From NCBI RefSeq assembly GCF_947179165.1, contig NC_077245.1:19691740-19755739 (forward strand): 64,000 nucleotides of DNA. The letters are read 5' to 3'. This document shows positions 24,956 through 39,291 of this stretch, piece after piece. This DNA is from Solanum dulcamara. Taxonomy: Eukaryota; Streptophyta; Magnoliopsida; Solanales; Solanaceae. Numbering within the stretch: position 1 is the first letter of the stretch; the number at the start of each line of letters is the position of its first letter. Position numbers and translations under genes: made by a program. The notes below the pieces were generated by a model, which made no database searches, was not told where the DNA came from, and saw only the letters and a list, made by a program, of their open reading frames with translations.

Positions 24956-27388
24956 GTGTATCTCAATTTTAATTGAGGGAAAAATTGTATCAGGAATACA
25001 AACTCCTCAGCTCTCTCAATTTCGCTCGCCCATCTCATCTATCTTTATCGATCTCGTTGGTCTATCTCTTCTCTAAAATTATTACTATAATTATACTATT
25101 TCATAATTCTGATCAAAACTATAGATATTTATGAAAAATCCTCTTAAGAAACATAAAAATATTTTGGGCTTCTTAATACATTACTTTTTGGGGAAAATTC
25201 TTATATATACAAATCAAAACTTATAATTACCAAATAAAATAAGAGTTTTCCATTTATTAAACATGGCACATCTTTTTAAAATAAAATAAAAACATATACA
25301 AAAGTATGTGTCAAATCTCACCATGATTTCATACATTAAATGTGTATGATATATATATTTAAAGAGGATGGTCCTATCTTAGAAGCAAGAAGGGGGTCGA
25401 AGAAGAAAATGATTTATTGCTCCTAGCAGCTGCCACCACATCTGGTAGCTCTTCGCTTGCTCTTTGTACTAGAGTTGATTCCGTTGGAGGACTTCATTTT
25501 GATGCCTGACGTGAAGCGTTGTGGATTGATTGTGGAAATTTGGCACAATTTAAATCAAAAATAGCTCGGACTCCCACGGGGGATAGCAGTGGGAAATCTT
25601 GGACTAACTTAAAGACAACATAGAATATATATATATATAATAAAATCTGATAAAATTTGTATAAATGATTTGATGAAGTATATCTAATAGTTGTGTCAAA
25701 ATTAGCGCATAGGCCCTTTTTTCCACGTCTACTACAAGTCGATAAAATTTTCTATGTTTGTTAAATAACAAAAAATGCTTATATATTTAGTAATACAGGG
25801 TCTTGTTCAGTTTATGAAGAGTAAAAAATTCATACTTTTTAAAAAATAATTCTACTTGTCAATACTCGAAATAAATTCGAGTCCTATTTTGCCCCCATTG
25901 ATCAAAATAATATTCGTCTTATTTTGCCCCGTCAAAATTTATCAATACCGAATTAAAAGTCAGTAAGCATTTTTTTATTTTTGATTTTTAGTATCCAGTT
26001 CTAATCGTACTAGTTACTGGGTATAAAATTCCTTTTTCAGAGAGTATTTTACTTTAACTTAATCACTTTAATCTAATTAGAAGAATTCAACATTGGATTG
26101 CAAATTTTAAAAGAAAATGTTGACTTTCTATGAGAAAAAAAAAAGGAGGAGGAAACCATGCAACAAATGTCCTAATTACTGACTAATTGGCAAGTTGTTT
26201 TAGTATATATAGTTGGATCCTTTTGTCACGAATTTAGATTTTAATGGCGGGTTATAATACTTTTCTGTCCCTTCGGAGTATTCGAAAAAATTGAAACGAT
26301 ATAAAGAAGTATAGCCTATGCGTAAGGATGACACACACAAATTTAAAAATAGGCTAATTTTTTTTAAAAAAAAATAAAATAAAGTAGTTTGAGTTTTTTC
26401 TTAAAAAAAAAACCTTTTTCTTTCTCAATTTGTCTTAGGTGGGGCCAAATTAATACTATAGTTTTAGGTTGTGACAGGTGATGTTTTTTTCCCTCCCAAC
26501 AATTTCCCCACTATAGCCCACAGCAAAATCAAAACAAAGTCATGCACGTAATTAATTAATGTCATTCCAAGGTTGATGAGTTTATATTTAATTTTTTTTT
26601 CCTTTCCTTTCCTTTATATAATTTTTCTACAACCATAACATCTCTTTTTATGCATGCATGCATATATTTGTTTTATCTAGTTCGTTCTACTTAACACAAA
26701 TTGACCTTCTTTATATTGGAAAAGTATTATTCCAATATAGGCAATTTTTTTAAATATTTGAAAGCAAAAACGTCTTTTTTTAACTTGTAAGTGCTTCCCA
26801 TCTAACTTGGAGTTTGATTTTAATATTACCTCTTCATACTTGGTCTAAAACATGGTACTCCATTAGCTTCTTGTAATAGAAACATATTTAACAAAAGAAA
26901 GAAAAGACTAGCATGTCAGACCAAGCTGGACTAATTTCAAAACTTTTTTTCTCAACAAAATTTGTATAAATGAAAATCATGTGAAGTTAGCAAATATGGA
27001 GTAGGACATGATTACATTTTTTAAAAAAAAAAACATTATATCTACGATTTTATTGTCTTTAGCCTAAGTCAAAACATAGAACATAGAATTTTTGTGACTA
27101 GGTTACAAAATGTGTATAAATATATCTATTTAAGTATATTGAGTTGCATTTCGAGTAGTATGCACGTATATAAAGTAAAATAAACGTACGAGAATTAATT
27201 TATTTTTTCTAGATTGGTCCTCTATAATCTATAGTACTTTACAAATGGTAAGATATCTTGTAGAAAATTCATCATTCTTTAATCTTTTTTAAAATGTTAC
27301 GATATTAACGTATAAATCCTTGTATTATAGTAAATGATTGATGTTGCACACCGTATATGATAAAAGCAAATGAATTTGTATAAAGTAA
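24956..27388. other. Intergenic, AT-rich
   Basis: The right half of the interrupted repeat occupies about 24956-25140. A more balanced stretch at 25380-25560 includes a 24-codon minus-strand frame (25423-25497) ending R-C-G-G-S-C, which I cannot identify. Nothing else is supported. Confidence 0.45.
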
Positions 27389-27625
27389 CACTACACCAAA
27401 AATAATTTTTAGCGATAATTAATTAATAGCAATAACTTAATTGTTGCTATATATATATTTCTTAGAGGTAATTACTAATGATAATTACATTTTAACACTC
27501 TCTGTAAATGTCTTTAAAGCCTATAATGACACTAGATCTAATGACAATTAACTAATGACAATAAAGAATTTAGCACTCTTTGTTAATATGTATATTTATT
27601 GTGGCTAAAAGTTATTTTTGTTTTA
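27389..27625. mobile_element. Small CACTA-like MITE, second copy
   Basis: CACTACACCAAAAATAATTT begins at 27389 and an imperfect inverted copy (AAAAGTTATTTTTG) lies near 27607-27620. It shares the AGCGATAATTAATTAA subterminal stretch (with minor changes) with the element at 12061-12238. Confidence 0.6.
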
Positions 27626-30600
27626 ATATAATCACACCGTATAGAATCTATTTACCATATGCTATTGTAAAATATAAGCATGACATAGTCGAATTTACCA
27701 AATCTACAAAATTAAACTCAAAATATTAGATCATGTCAAATAAATAAATTCATAAAATTGAGAGAATAAATTTGATATTGGTTGAAAAATAGTTTCTCTA
27801 ACTAATAATTTTGATAATAAAAGAATGTTAGATGTGTATTTTACTAAGCTAATCTTATTAATGATATTTTGAAACTTTAAACTTGACTAGTACTACTTTA
27901 TATTGTTATTTAATATATGTAGTATGAGAAGAAAAAAAATTCTTTTAATTTGCTAAAATGAATAAATAAAATAAAATATTTATTTTTAATATAAAAATCA
28001 TGTAAAATAAAACAAAAGAAGTACGTGTCGTGTAGGAAATAGTGAACTATATTTGGTATAAAGATAAAATAAGTGTCATATTGGTATATGGATATAATTT
28101 ATTCTCTTGATAATTTTGTTCTCTTTGATATTAAAAAATTGTTCATCTCTTCTTGTATAAATATAGGTTATTTGATCATATCAAATTATAATATATATTT
28201 CATATTTTTTAATTTATCAATCACTCAAAATTTACCATTATTAACTTTCGTGTAACAAAAAGTCCACCCTAACCTAATTAATCTATACAGCAATTTCATC
28301 AGTCAGGGAGGCTGCGCTCATAAATAATGTCAACTAGTTGAATAATATATATAATAAACGAAACGTTGTAAATTCTTCTCTTTTTTGTTTTTGTTTTTTT
28401 GGACATAAGACAAGCTTGTGATTGGTAAAGTAAGAATTGACAAGAGTTGAACCCTATATCTTTATTTACAAATGTAATCATTTTCTGTCCCAAATATTAT
28501 GTCTATTAGAAAATTAATAAATACAATATATAGTTTATAAAATATAATAATTATTATCTTAAATTTTTAAGGTGACAAAATATATTTTTTTTTGTTAAAA
28601 TGACGCTTATTTTGATATAAAAAGATTTTTTGGGGGGAGATGATCATTCGCTGTTGGGTATTTACTTATCCAATTAATTTAATTTGTGTCATGTACGTGT
28701 AACGTGTTGTAGGAAAAATACTACAACATAGATATTGAACAAAAATTTAAAAACAAAATAGTAAATGAATTGTCATGAATACTATATCATGCGAAGTCAC
28801 TGCTTTAAAAGTGGCATGATCAAATCGATCATTTCACAAAATGAGACTTGTCATCGGTATCTAATTATAGAATTAACGATATAATACAATAAAATAAAAT
28901 AGAGGTAAAAATATAATACAATATGTAACAATCATCCAAACAAGCTGTTAAGAAATAATTATTGACAAGTAAATAAAAATGGAGGGAGTAGTAATTAACA
29001 CATGAAAAAACATTTCTTAATTCAAAATAGATAAAGTCTTTTCCAAGTTTTGAGGGCTAGATATTTTGTAGGGTTAAAGAAAAACAATACTACTACTATT
29101 CCCTATGGATAAATAATTATTGATGACATATATATATATAATTAGCCGTGAAAGTATATATGTATGAATGAACAAGTAAATAAAAAATGAAAAAGTCTTT
29201 ACACAAAAATGGCTAGTTGAAATGAAAATTGTATAATTGCAATCCTCCAAGGACCATCAACGTATATTTAAAATTTGATTGACAAGGGAAAAATCTCATT
29301 GAGAAAATGATATTTTAAAATTGAAAGGAAAGGTAGGAAATTATAATTTTTATTATATTGAGTAAATATTATTCAAACAAAACATGTCATAACCAAGAAC
29401 AATTTTCGGCAGTTTTGACTTTTTTGAAATTGCACCAATAACTATGTTTCAGTGCTAATGAAAAGGTTGGTACTAGCTGCCACCCCAATGAATGACGGGG
29501 TTGTTCGTTTCTTGATTAGGGGATTTTGTTTTGGATCTTTGAATACTAAAATTCTTTTTGGTAGAAAATGTTATTCTCCAGTGGATTCTATTTGATACAA
29601 AGTAAAATTAATCAGATTTCATCGATCACTAAATGAAAAAATAAAAAATAAATTGGTACCAATTTTCTAATAAAAAAAAAAGATTAAGCAGTTAAAGTGA
29701 GGGGAAAACTTATTGGCAGCTCATGTTTACGCCAAATAATTTAATTTATTAGGATGAAAAAGTTTAGCATAACTTAGTTTTTTTTTTCCTTTGATTCCCA
29801 ACCCGTCTCCCATATTCATTTTGTGGTCCAACTATTTTCGATTCTTATAAAAAAAAATACTTTACAACTTAAAGGTTCTCTATCGAACGAGATTCCGTTT
29901 CTAAAAATTTGAATATGAGATTTCGTGTTAAAGACGATGACATACTTGCTCTCCTTAGTAGAGTATGTATAGTTCGGTACAAAAATGAGCGGCGATAAAT
30001 TTTGTATCTTTTAATTAAGTGATATGTATTCCACATTTTAAGAGCTATACACATGTGATATGACCCTGCCTGCTATGAAACAGGAATGTAACTTCTTTTC
30101 GTTTTGTCGTTTATTTTTAAATAACACAGTTTGTTCAAGAAAACTTTTGAATGTGCTTGCTGACAAAATTGTTATATTATGTTCGACTTACTATAGCCTC
30201 TTAAATTTAAATTTTATTTATTTATTTCATTTTAAAATAAGTAAATTATTGAGATAATATACATCTATTAAGAAAAATAATTTAGGACATAAATTAAACA
30301 CCATTTTTAATTTTGTCCTTTTAGTTATTCTCAAATTATTTTTGAAAATAAATAATTTAAAGTAAAATCATAAATATAACAATTCACTCTTTTAAAATTA
30401 TCACCTAGAAAATATAAATGAGGTGCGAAAGTGGAAGAAATTTCTTTGAACAATTCACTTATTTTTCACTATGAAAAAAAGATCCAATAATTCGCTTATT
30501 TTGAAATGGTGAAAGTAATAAATACTCAAACTATGACGTATTTCAATTGATATACCTGAATATGATTTTTATTTGACGATTTCAATTTAATTGCTTATGT

Positions 30601-31078
30601 ACAGTCAAATCTTACTAAGCTTGTTATGTGTCTACTTATTCAATTCAATACAAATTTAAATTTCAACTCATTCAAAATTAAATAACACGTTTATTTATTA
30701 TCCATTTTACATATAAAGGTCATGAGTATCATTCCCCCAATCTTTCTACTTGGCACTTTTAACCGGACAATTTTAGTGTGTGATGGTAGTGGAGCCGTTA
30801 AGTAATGTTTATTGTGATTCAAAACCACGGCAAAAAAAAAAAAAAATAATAAGACACAGCTGTTAGCCCTAACCAACAGCTGCATATATTTAAGCCATTT
30901 CCTTTTTCTTACTGACCTCAGCCCGCGTTAAAAGTGTAAACCATAGACTAGTTTTTTTAATTTATTTTTTCTGATGATATCACAAATTTTTGTAATCAAA
31001 ATTCAATTTGGGTGTCGATTATTTTGGGTCCTACTTATGTGTAGTAATATGGGGGGTTGAGAGAGTCCCTAACGTTTC
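27626..31078. other. Intergenic and upstream region of NIA
   Basis: AT-rich DNA without a credible gene. The last several hundred bases are presumed to hold the NIA promoter, but I cannot name individual nitrate- or light-response elements with confidence. Confidence 0.5.
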
Positions 31079-31086
31079 TATATAAA
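31079..31086 (+). promoter_or_regulatory. TATA box of NIA
   Basis: TATATAAA lies 151 bp upstream of the NIA start codon. A start of transcription about 30 bp further on would leave a leader of roughly 120 bases, which is CT-rich just before the ATG. Confidence 0.7.
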
Positions 31087-31236
31087 GCACAACTCCCTTA
31101 CTCACAAAATTCGTTCCCAAACCAAATAAGAAACAACCAAATCTAATCTTAATAGAGAGAAGAAAAAAGAAATCTCTCTTCTATCTCTTTTTTGTTTTTT
31201 TCTTTTCCAAATTACTCCATTGTTTGTTATTAGTCA

Positions 31237-34200
31237 ATGGCAGCATCTGTTGAAAACAGGCAGTTCAGTCACCTTGAACCTGGTTTATCAGGCGTTGGCC
31301 GTACTAATTTCAAGCCACGGTCTGATTCCCCGGTTCGTGGTTGCAACTTTCCATCATCCAACCACGAACTCCCTTTCCAAAAGAAACAAAATCCCCCCAT
31401 TTACCTTGATTACTCGTCTAGTGAAGATGAGGATGATGATGACGAAAAAAATGAATACCTTCAAATGATCAAAAAAGGAAAAACAGAATTAGAACCATCC
31501 ATTCACGACACTAGAGATGAAGGAACCGCTGATAATTGGATCGAAAGAAACTTTTCCTTGATTCGTCTCACTGGCAAACATCCATTTAACTCTGAACCGC
31601 CTTTGGCTCGCCTTATGCATCACGGTTTTATCACCCCGGTTCCACTCCATTACGTTCGCAACCACGGACCGGTTCCTAAGGCCTCGTGGGCTGACTGGAC
31701 CGTGGAAGTCACGGGCTTAGTGAAACGCCCAATGAAGTTCACAATGGACCAGTTGGTTAACGAATTCCCATCACGAGAATTGCCTGTTACGCTTGTATGC
31801 GCTGGCAATCGAAGGAAAGAACAGAACATGGTTAAGCAAACAATTGGTTTCAACTGGGGTGCCGCGGCTGTTTCAACTACTGTATGGCGCGGAATACCCC
31901 TCCGCGCCTTGTTGAAACGGTGCGGTGTTCAGAGTAAGAAAAAAGGAGCGCTTAACATTTGTTTCGAAGGTTCGGATATGTTGCCAGGAGGTGGAGGTTC
32001 AAAGTACGGTACGAGTATTAAGAAGGAATTTGCTATGGATCCGTCTAGAGATATTATTGTAGCTTACATGCAGAATGGAGAAATGTTGACTCCGGACCAT
32101 GGGTTTCCTGTAAGGATGATAATTCCAGGATTCATTGGTGGAAGAATGGTGAAATGGTTAAAGAGGATTGTGGTCACTACACAAGAATCGGAGAGCTATT
32201 ATCATTACAAGGATAATAGAGTTCTCCCTCCGCACGTTGATGCTGAACTGGCAAACTCTGAAGGTACGCATAATAAGGAGTATTTACTACACAGATAGAA
32301 AATTTATGAATTAAAGTAAATTCAAATATGTTACTGTATATATTCAAATAAAAGTGTTTGGTTACGTTTTCAGCATGGTGGTACAAGCCAGAGTACATCA
32401 TCAATGAGCTCAACATAAACTCTGTAATTACGACGCCATGCCATGAAGAAATTTTGCCTATCAACGCGTGGACTACTCAGCGACCTTACACGTTGAGGGG
32501 CTATGCTTATTCTGGTTAGTTATCTTAAATTTTCATCTCAGTTAGCTCTCCAATTTGCTGAATTTTCTTAGTATGGTCGAAGTTTATCGTATCCGTCCTA
32601 CTCCTGACGTATTACCTCAGCCTCTGTCTCGTATTTGTGATACAGCTTTTAGAATTGGATATGTATCACAATATTTGACACGTAGTATTAGATTATTACT
32701 GTGTAAATATCTTTTTTTAAAAACCCTTAAAAGACGAATAATATGATTTAAAGGTGATCGATATATTTAATTCTTCTTTTATATAAGTTACAAATTGTGA
32801 ATAATAATTGGTAGACAAATTAAAGTAACATATATTGGAATAAGTAAAAGGAGAAATAGGCGTGAGATGCATGAGCTTTTGATGGTGTCATCAGCTTGTT
32901 TGCTTATTGTGAAACAGAAAAGCAAGAAAAGGACAATATGGTTGGATTTATTTAATGGTTTAGACAAAAAACCTGGGGAGCTTTCCTAGTTCTGAAGAGT
33001 CGGTCTCTGATAATATTAATATAAAGAAATTCATTTTGCCTAAAAAGACAGAATCTTTTTGGATGCTTTAGTTCCTGCATCTTCGGCAGCCTCAACAACC
33101 TTGTATATATATTATAATATATTGTGTTCATATGCAATTAGAAAACTTTCAAGTGGTCACTTTATATGGATCTAGTCAATATTATTTTAACCAAGTCTAG
33201 GACCTTTCTTCTTTTGTTTTTCTTTTTTTTTCAAAACTACGTGCCTAACTTCCATTCCACTATAGAGCTGGTCAATTACTTGTTGTAATTTTGATTCAAA
33301 TTTAAGTGGGCAAAGTGTTACATTATTAATTGATTAAAAAATTTCAGACTCCAAATTAATTAGCAATTAAATTGATGAGATGTTGATTGTGTAATTAACA
33401 GGTGGAGGTAAAAAAGTAACTCGGGTAGAAGTGACCTTGGATGGAGGAGAGACATGGAGTGTATGCACACTAGATCACCCAGAGAAGCCAACAAAGTATG
33501 GCAAGTACTGGTGTTGGTGCTTTTGGTCACTCGAGGTTGAGGTGCTCGACTTGCTCAGTGCCAAGGAAATTGCTGTACGAGCTATCGACGAGACCCTCAA
33601 TACTCAACCCGAGAAGCTCATTTGGAACGTCATGGTAAATTCACATATCCTTTACCTCATCTTTTTACTACTTATATGAATTAATCCCGTAAAGTTATGT
33701 AACTTACTAACTATTTTTCACTATTCCTTCTTGAAAGGGGGTAATTTTTTGACAATATATGTAACTAGTCCTTAAGGAAAAGAATTTTCGGTCCTTTTCA
33801 ACTTTTTTATGATTACTTTACAGTATGCAGATTGACAGAGCACATGATTTCACATGCCAAAACAAAAAACTAGAAACAAAAACTTATCATTGGTTATAGT
33901 TTTAGCTTCTTTTTTTTTATTTGCGGTGTGTGGTCCATAGATCAATTGAAGCCACAGACGTACCAAACCATGAAAATTCTTATTACGTAAGCACATGAAT
34001 TGCATGTGAATGCCACTTGCCAGTTCAATTCATCCAAGATATGTCATTAAAACAGGATCCCACTTTTATGACACTAGCTTAAGATTTTTTTGTATACTCT
34101 AAAAGTCGTAAATTATAAGTTAATTTAATTTGTATATGCTGACAGTAGTAATCCCATTTTTTCTAATTTTATGTGATGTTGCAATGTTCAGGGAATGATG

Positions 34201-35526
34201 AACAATTGCTGGTTCCGAGTGAAGATGAATGTGTGCAAGCCTCACAAGGGAGAGATTGGTATAGTGTTTGAGCACCCAACACAACCTGGAAACCAATCGG
34301 GTGGATGGATGGCGAAGGAGAGGCACTTGGAGATATCAGCAGAGGCTCCTCCAACACTAAAGAAGAGTATCTCAACACCATTCATGAACACAGCTTCAAA
34401 GATGTATTCTATGTCCGAGGTGAGGAAGCACAACTCTTCCGACTCTGCTTGGATCATAGTTCATGGCCATATCTACGATGCCACACGTTTCTTGAAAGAC
34501 CATCCTGGTGGTGTTGACAGCATCCTCATCAATGCTGGCACTGATTGCACTGAGGAATTTGATGCAATTCATTCTGATAAGGCTAAGAAGCTTTTGGAGG
34601 ACTTTAGGATTGGTGAACTCATAACTACTGGCTACACTTCTGATTCCTCTCCGAATAGTTCTGTCCACGGATCCTCTTCCATCAGTAGTTTCCTAGCACC
34701 TATTAAGGAACTTGTTCAAGCACCAACAAGGAGTGTAGCTCTCATTCCAAGGGAGAAAATCCCTTGCAAACTCGTCGACAAGCAATCCATCTCCCCTGAT
34801 GTTAGGAAATTCAAATTTGCATTACCCTCTGAGGATCAAGTCTTAGGCTTGCCTGTTGGCAAACACATATTCCTCTGTGCCACAATTGATGACAAGCTCT
34901 GTATGCGTGCCTACACGCCTACTAGCACAGTCGATGAGGTGGGGTTCTTCGAGTTGGTTGTGAAAATATACTTCAAAGGAATTCACCCAAAATTCCCTAA
35001 TGGAGGACAAATGTCACAGTATCTTGATTCCCTCCCAATAGGAGCGTTTCTCGACGTGAAAGGTCCATTAGGTCACATTGAATACCAAGGAAAAGGTAAT
35101 TTCTTAGTCAATGGCAAACAAAAGTTTGCCAAGAAGTTGGCCATGATAGCTGGTGGTACAGGTATAACTCCAGTGTATCAAGTGATGCAGGCAATCCTTA
35201 AAGATCCAGAAGACGACACGGAAATGTACGTGGTGTATGCCAATAGAACAGAGGATGACATATTACTCAAGGAGGAACTTGATGCATGGGCAGAGCAAAT
35301 ACCAGAAAGAGTTAAAGTTTGGTATGTTGTTCAAGAATCAATCAAAGAAGGATGGAAGTACAGCACTGGCTTTGTTACAGAAGCAATTCTGAGAGAACAT
35401 ATACCTGAACCATCTCATACAACACTGGCATTGGCTTGTGGACCACCTCCTATGATTCAATTTGCTATTAATCCAAACTTGGAGAAGATGGGATATGACA
35501 TTAAGGATTCCTTATTGGTCTTCTAA
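31237..35526 (+). CDS. NIA: Nitrate reductase (NADH), four exons, 911 residues
   Basis: The exons are 31237-32263, 32374-32514, 33402-33634 and 34192-35526. All three introns are GT-AG, and splicing gives one frame of 911 residues. The enzyme is the cytosolic homodimer that reduces nitrate to nitrite with NADH. Visible parts in order: an acidic N-terminus (about 56-72); the molybdopterin domain with the Mo-ligand Cys188 in V-C-A-G-N-R-R; the dimer interface; a hinge with the 14-3-3 site K-S-I-S-T-P-F (Ser528); cytochrome b5 with haem ligands His571 (H-P-G-G) and His594; the FAD domain with R-A-Y-T-P (from 706); and the NADH domain with G-G-T-G-I-T-P (788-794) and C-G-P-P-P-M (Cys883). It ends L-L-V-F. 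The start is the first ATG after the leader and matches the family start M-A-A-S-V-E-N. Oddities: Ala124, Ile451 and Pro669 sit where I recall Asn, Trp and His in relatives. Regulation by nitrate and by hinge phosphorylation is known for the family; only the hinge motif is seen here. Confidence 0.98.
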
Positions 35527-35567
35527 TTTCGATGATGAATGATAAGACAACAATATCTCTCTGCAGT

Positions 35568-35573
35568 AATAAA
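35568..35573 (+). terminator. Polyadenylation signal of NIA
   Basis: AATAAA lies 42 bp after the NIA stop codon, followed by a T-rich stretch. Other signals downstream are possible. Confidence 0.6.
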
Positions 35574-38500
35574 TTCTTTTTTGTTTTCAGTTGTACATAT
35601 TATTGTATTTCGTTTATCAACCCCATTTTCTTTTTCAACTTTAGGTATAAAAGTTTTCTAGCTCTTCCTACAAAGTTAATTCTTTAGGGAAGAAATGTTG
35701 TATTCTCTACTAGTACATGTATGATGTTAAAAGGTTGTAATATTAATCATGACAGAATGGATGTATTCATCATGGGATTATAGTAACGTTATGGACACGA
35801 GTCTTCTTGTAAGAGATTTTTACCAAATCAATGTATATATATAGTAACGTATATTTATTCCCTCTCAACTTTAAAACTCCATTTTTGCTCTTTATTCAAT
35901 AGTGCTGTAATTAGACTGCCATAAGGTTTTTTTTTTATGATTTAAATTAATACATTTTTAACTCATATTTTAATGGAAAAACTATCTAATTAAACAAATA
36001 TTTCTACCATATTTACTAATTCTCCTTATAGTTTGAAATTATTATATATTTTCTCACTAACTAATAATTTAATATCAGATTTCAAGTCAGATACACCTTG
36101 ATACATGTATTTTTGCTACCAAATACACTCTAAAATACAAACACATAGGGAGAGAGGCGACCGAGAGAGGAGAGAGGTGAGCGAGATAGGAGGGAGGCGA
36201 GTGAGAGAGCCTGTGTATTTCAGATACGTGTGAATCACATAAGATACATGTATCTAAGATGAAAATGGTATTTGTATTTGGCTTTATTCATGATTTAGAT
36301 TTTTCTCCAACCTTTTATAAACATAATTTTTTCGTAATATAAAAAAAACATATTATTATATTATTAATCTTTTTTTTGTTTGGGCATCATGAATAAGGAT
36401 TTAACTAAGATTTTTCTCATTTTGATAATTTATTTTAAATAATTTATAAAAAAAATTGTATTATCAAAACTTGGATATAAAATATCTTATCAAGCCAAAA
36501 GTTGACTACAAAACAATATATTTTGCAAGAAATGAAGCCATAATAACACAATGAAGTTCTTAATCTAGATATCTCTTTCTCTCTATATATATATAAGTAT
36601 TATCAATTGAGAAGACTTTAAAGATATTTACCTTTCTTAAATGTTGTTATTAAATATATTTTACTGTAGATATTTCCCCATCAAATATTTTACTCTAATT
36701 TTATATACTCAAAGAAAATGGGAAAAGTAATTAAAGTCATGCAGTTAGCATTACTTTTTATTTTCTTATTATAATTTGTCTCTTTCTCCATCTGTTTTGT
36801 GACTATAACTGATGATTTAAATATAAAGGCAAAAATATCTAATATGCAATCAAAATAAATTATTAAAAGTTGAACTAGCTAATGAAACTACATTGGTTGT
36901 GTGATAGAATAAAAGTCAAAGAATAAGAAGAAAGAGATGGTAAATATAAACCATATACATCAAATTTACAACGTAATAAATTATCTATGAATAACCCTCT
37001 TAGACAAATCATACTAACAATTTTTAGGGTTTTGATTGATGAGATAAGAATAATTTTTTAAAAAATATTTTATTAAATTATTTTATTTTGTATTTAATAA
37101 TAAATATTATTTAATCTCAAATTATTTTATCATATCATTTTAGTATAAATGGTGAGATAAATTATTCTATATAAAAAAATAAAATAAAATAATCTCATAA
37201 AATAATAAAATATATTTATCTATCTGATTCTACCAATTAAAAGACTTATATATCATAAATTGCCTGTGCACGAAAAAGAACTCATGTATTTTATTTACTA
37301 ATTTTATGTATCGTTTTACTGATATTTTGTAAAAAGATTGATGTAATGAGTTATAAAACTTGTTTTTCCCTTGATTTGTGAAACTCATGAAGTATTATAT
37401 TTCTAATTATACGAATTCCTGTCAAATAATCTTAATAACTCCTTTAATTTAATTGTCTACTAAACTTTCGCCTCATCGATAAAAAATTAATTCTTACCTT
37501 ATAATCCCTTGCCCATTTCTCCATTTCCTTGTCCTCAATTATAAGAAAAGAAATAGAATAAACGGTGAGGGGACAACAGTAGATTTTTCCAGATTGCAAA
37601 TACATGCCATGCGACTCAAAAGAAAAGATGAAGGAACAAGTGGCCCACTATTGGCTACTGCAGGGTTGGAGAGGCAAAAAAGGAAGAAGCCCAGGCATTT
37701 CCTGTGAGCCACAGACATTTTACCCCTCATTCTTTGGAAAGGCCATTACAACATGTCTCCGCGCCCTCAACTGCCTGCCTTCACTCTTGACCCCTACTTT
37801 CTTTTTCTTGTTTTTTAATACTAATATGTCTTCTTCACACAATACTAACATATTATATTATTACTTCCTATCAATCCACCTTTCTAATATCTAACTCTTT
37901 AACTTCCTCTTTGCTCTACGTCTCTATTTTAATTTACCTTCACACTATTTTCCTTTTTAAAAAAAATTTGAAAGTTACTTGACCGACTAGCTAGTTCTAA
38001 TTCGAGTCAAAAAAATTTATTCTATCAATAAGTTTAATTTCATGACGTATATTGTTTACTTTAGTTTAATAAATTTTAAAGATTTAATTCTCCGACTACG
38101 TTATTATGTGTATCATATGAACTTATGTTATGCATTTATAAAGCCATTTAACTTTTGATTCACCTAAATCGCTAGCCCAAAAGCTTGACATACCTAGCTT
38201 CTTTTTATATCTCCCTTCGTCAGCCCATCCTTTCATCACAGGTATCACACTCCCCACCTCCCTCAAAGGACTTAGTGTCCTCACTAAAGTTTGTTCCACT
38301 GCCATTACGAGGGAGCATTAGGCACTAATATCATATTTGTTACCGATCATACCCAAGTCATATATTTAATTATCCTCTTTTTAACATATCTCAATGATTT
38401 GTCCTTCTTATGTTATGTCATCATCGAACTTAAAAATGTGTGTACTTTGTAAATTTGTATTATGCCAGTGGAATTAAGGAATTTAATTTGTAGCTATGTT

Positions 38501-39291
38501 CCGCTTAAAATAAGAATGGATTAAGATTATAAACTTATAATCTAATGATTCAATCGATTCCATGATTATAAGTTCACGCCATACCACATCAAGTCAGAAT
38601 AGGAATCCCAACAATACAGTAAACATTGAAAAAACATAGGAATATGGGTCCATATAAGAAAGAAGAAAGGGCATGATAGGCTAGTTTGATTCCAAGCCAA
38701 GCAACAGGAAATGGTCAGTTTGACCGTGGGGTAGCTTCCTATACGATTGCATCTAGGAGGGTGCAAATTAAATAACGAGTTGAATGATCTGGTTTCAATT
38801 TAGTTGCTCAAATCTGCATACTTTATAGAGCTCTTCACTTTCTATTTAACATTCTGACCTTATATTCACTTAAAGTGTCATAGACATCTCTTCTAATACT
38901 AAACTTGTTAGCCTAAAAGTTAGTTGATCCTTCTCTTTGACACGCCCTGATCATTAATTAGCTCTCTCCAGCATTGCATATTTTTTCTCTTTGTTCTACC
39001 ATCTTTCTTTTCATTCCTATTAACCGTTTATCAGCGCTAATATTAGTTAAGGCCAAACAATAATCTTGGGCCATAGAGATTGGGTTAAGTGCTATTTAGA
39101 CATATATGTTGGAGCTTTACTACAAAACTAACTAGAATTTTTTCCCCCCAAAATGCTTACAGTGAATATTTCATGCATGTAGTTTGTGTATTACAAATAA
39201 GTTTTTACTTTTATGCTCGTAGTTAAAAAAAAAAAAAACAGAATCAGATCCTTTAACTAATTGTATGTCGTACTTACCTATCTATAAAAGA
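35574..39291. other. Intergenic, AT-rich
   Basis: A short GA-rich minisatellite built on GAGAGAGGCGA-like words lies at about 36148-36210. Around 38150-38340 a minus-strand stretch looks like a retrotransposon scrap (a primer-site-like TATTAGTGCC near 38310-38335), but this is weak. No gene is supported. Confidence 0.45.

Noticed and set aside
25423..25497. A 24-codon minus-strand frame ending R-C-G-G-S-C
   Set aside because: Small, unrecognised and without supporting context; could be chance.
34195..34517. Alternative-frame and antisense open frames over NIA exon 4
   Set aside because: They are shadows of the conserved nitrate reductase frame.
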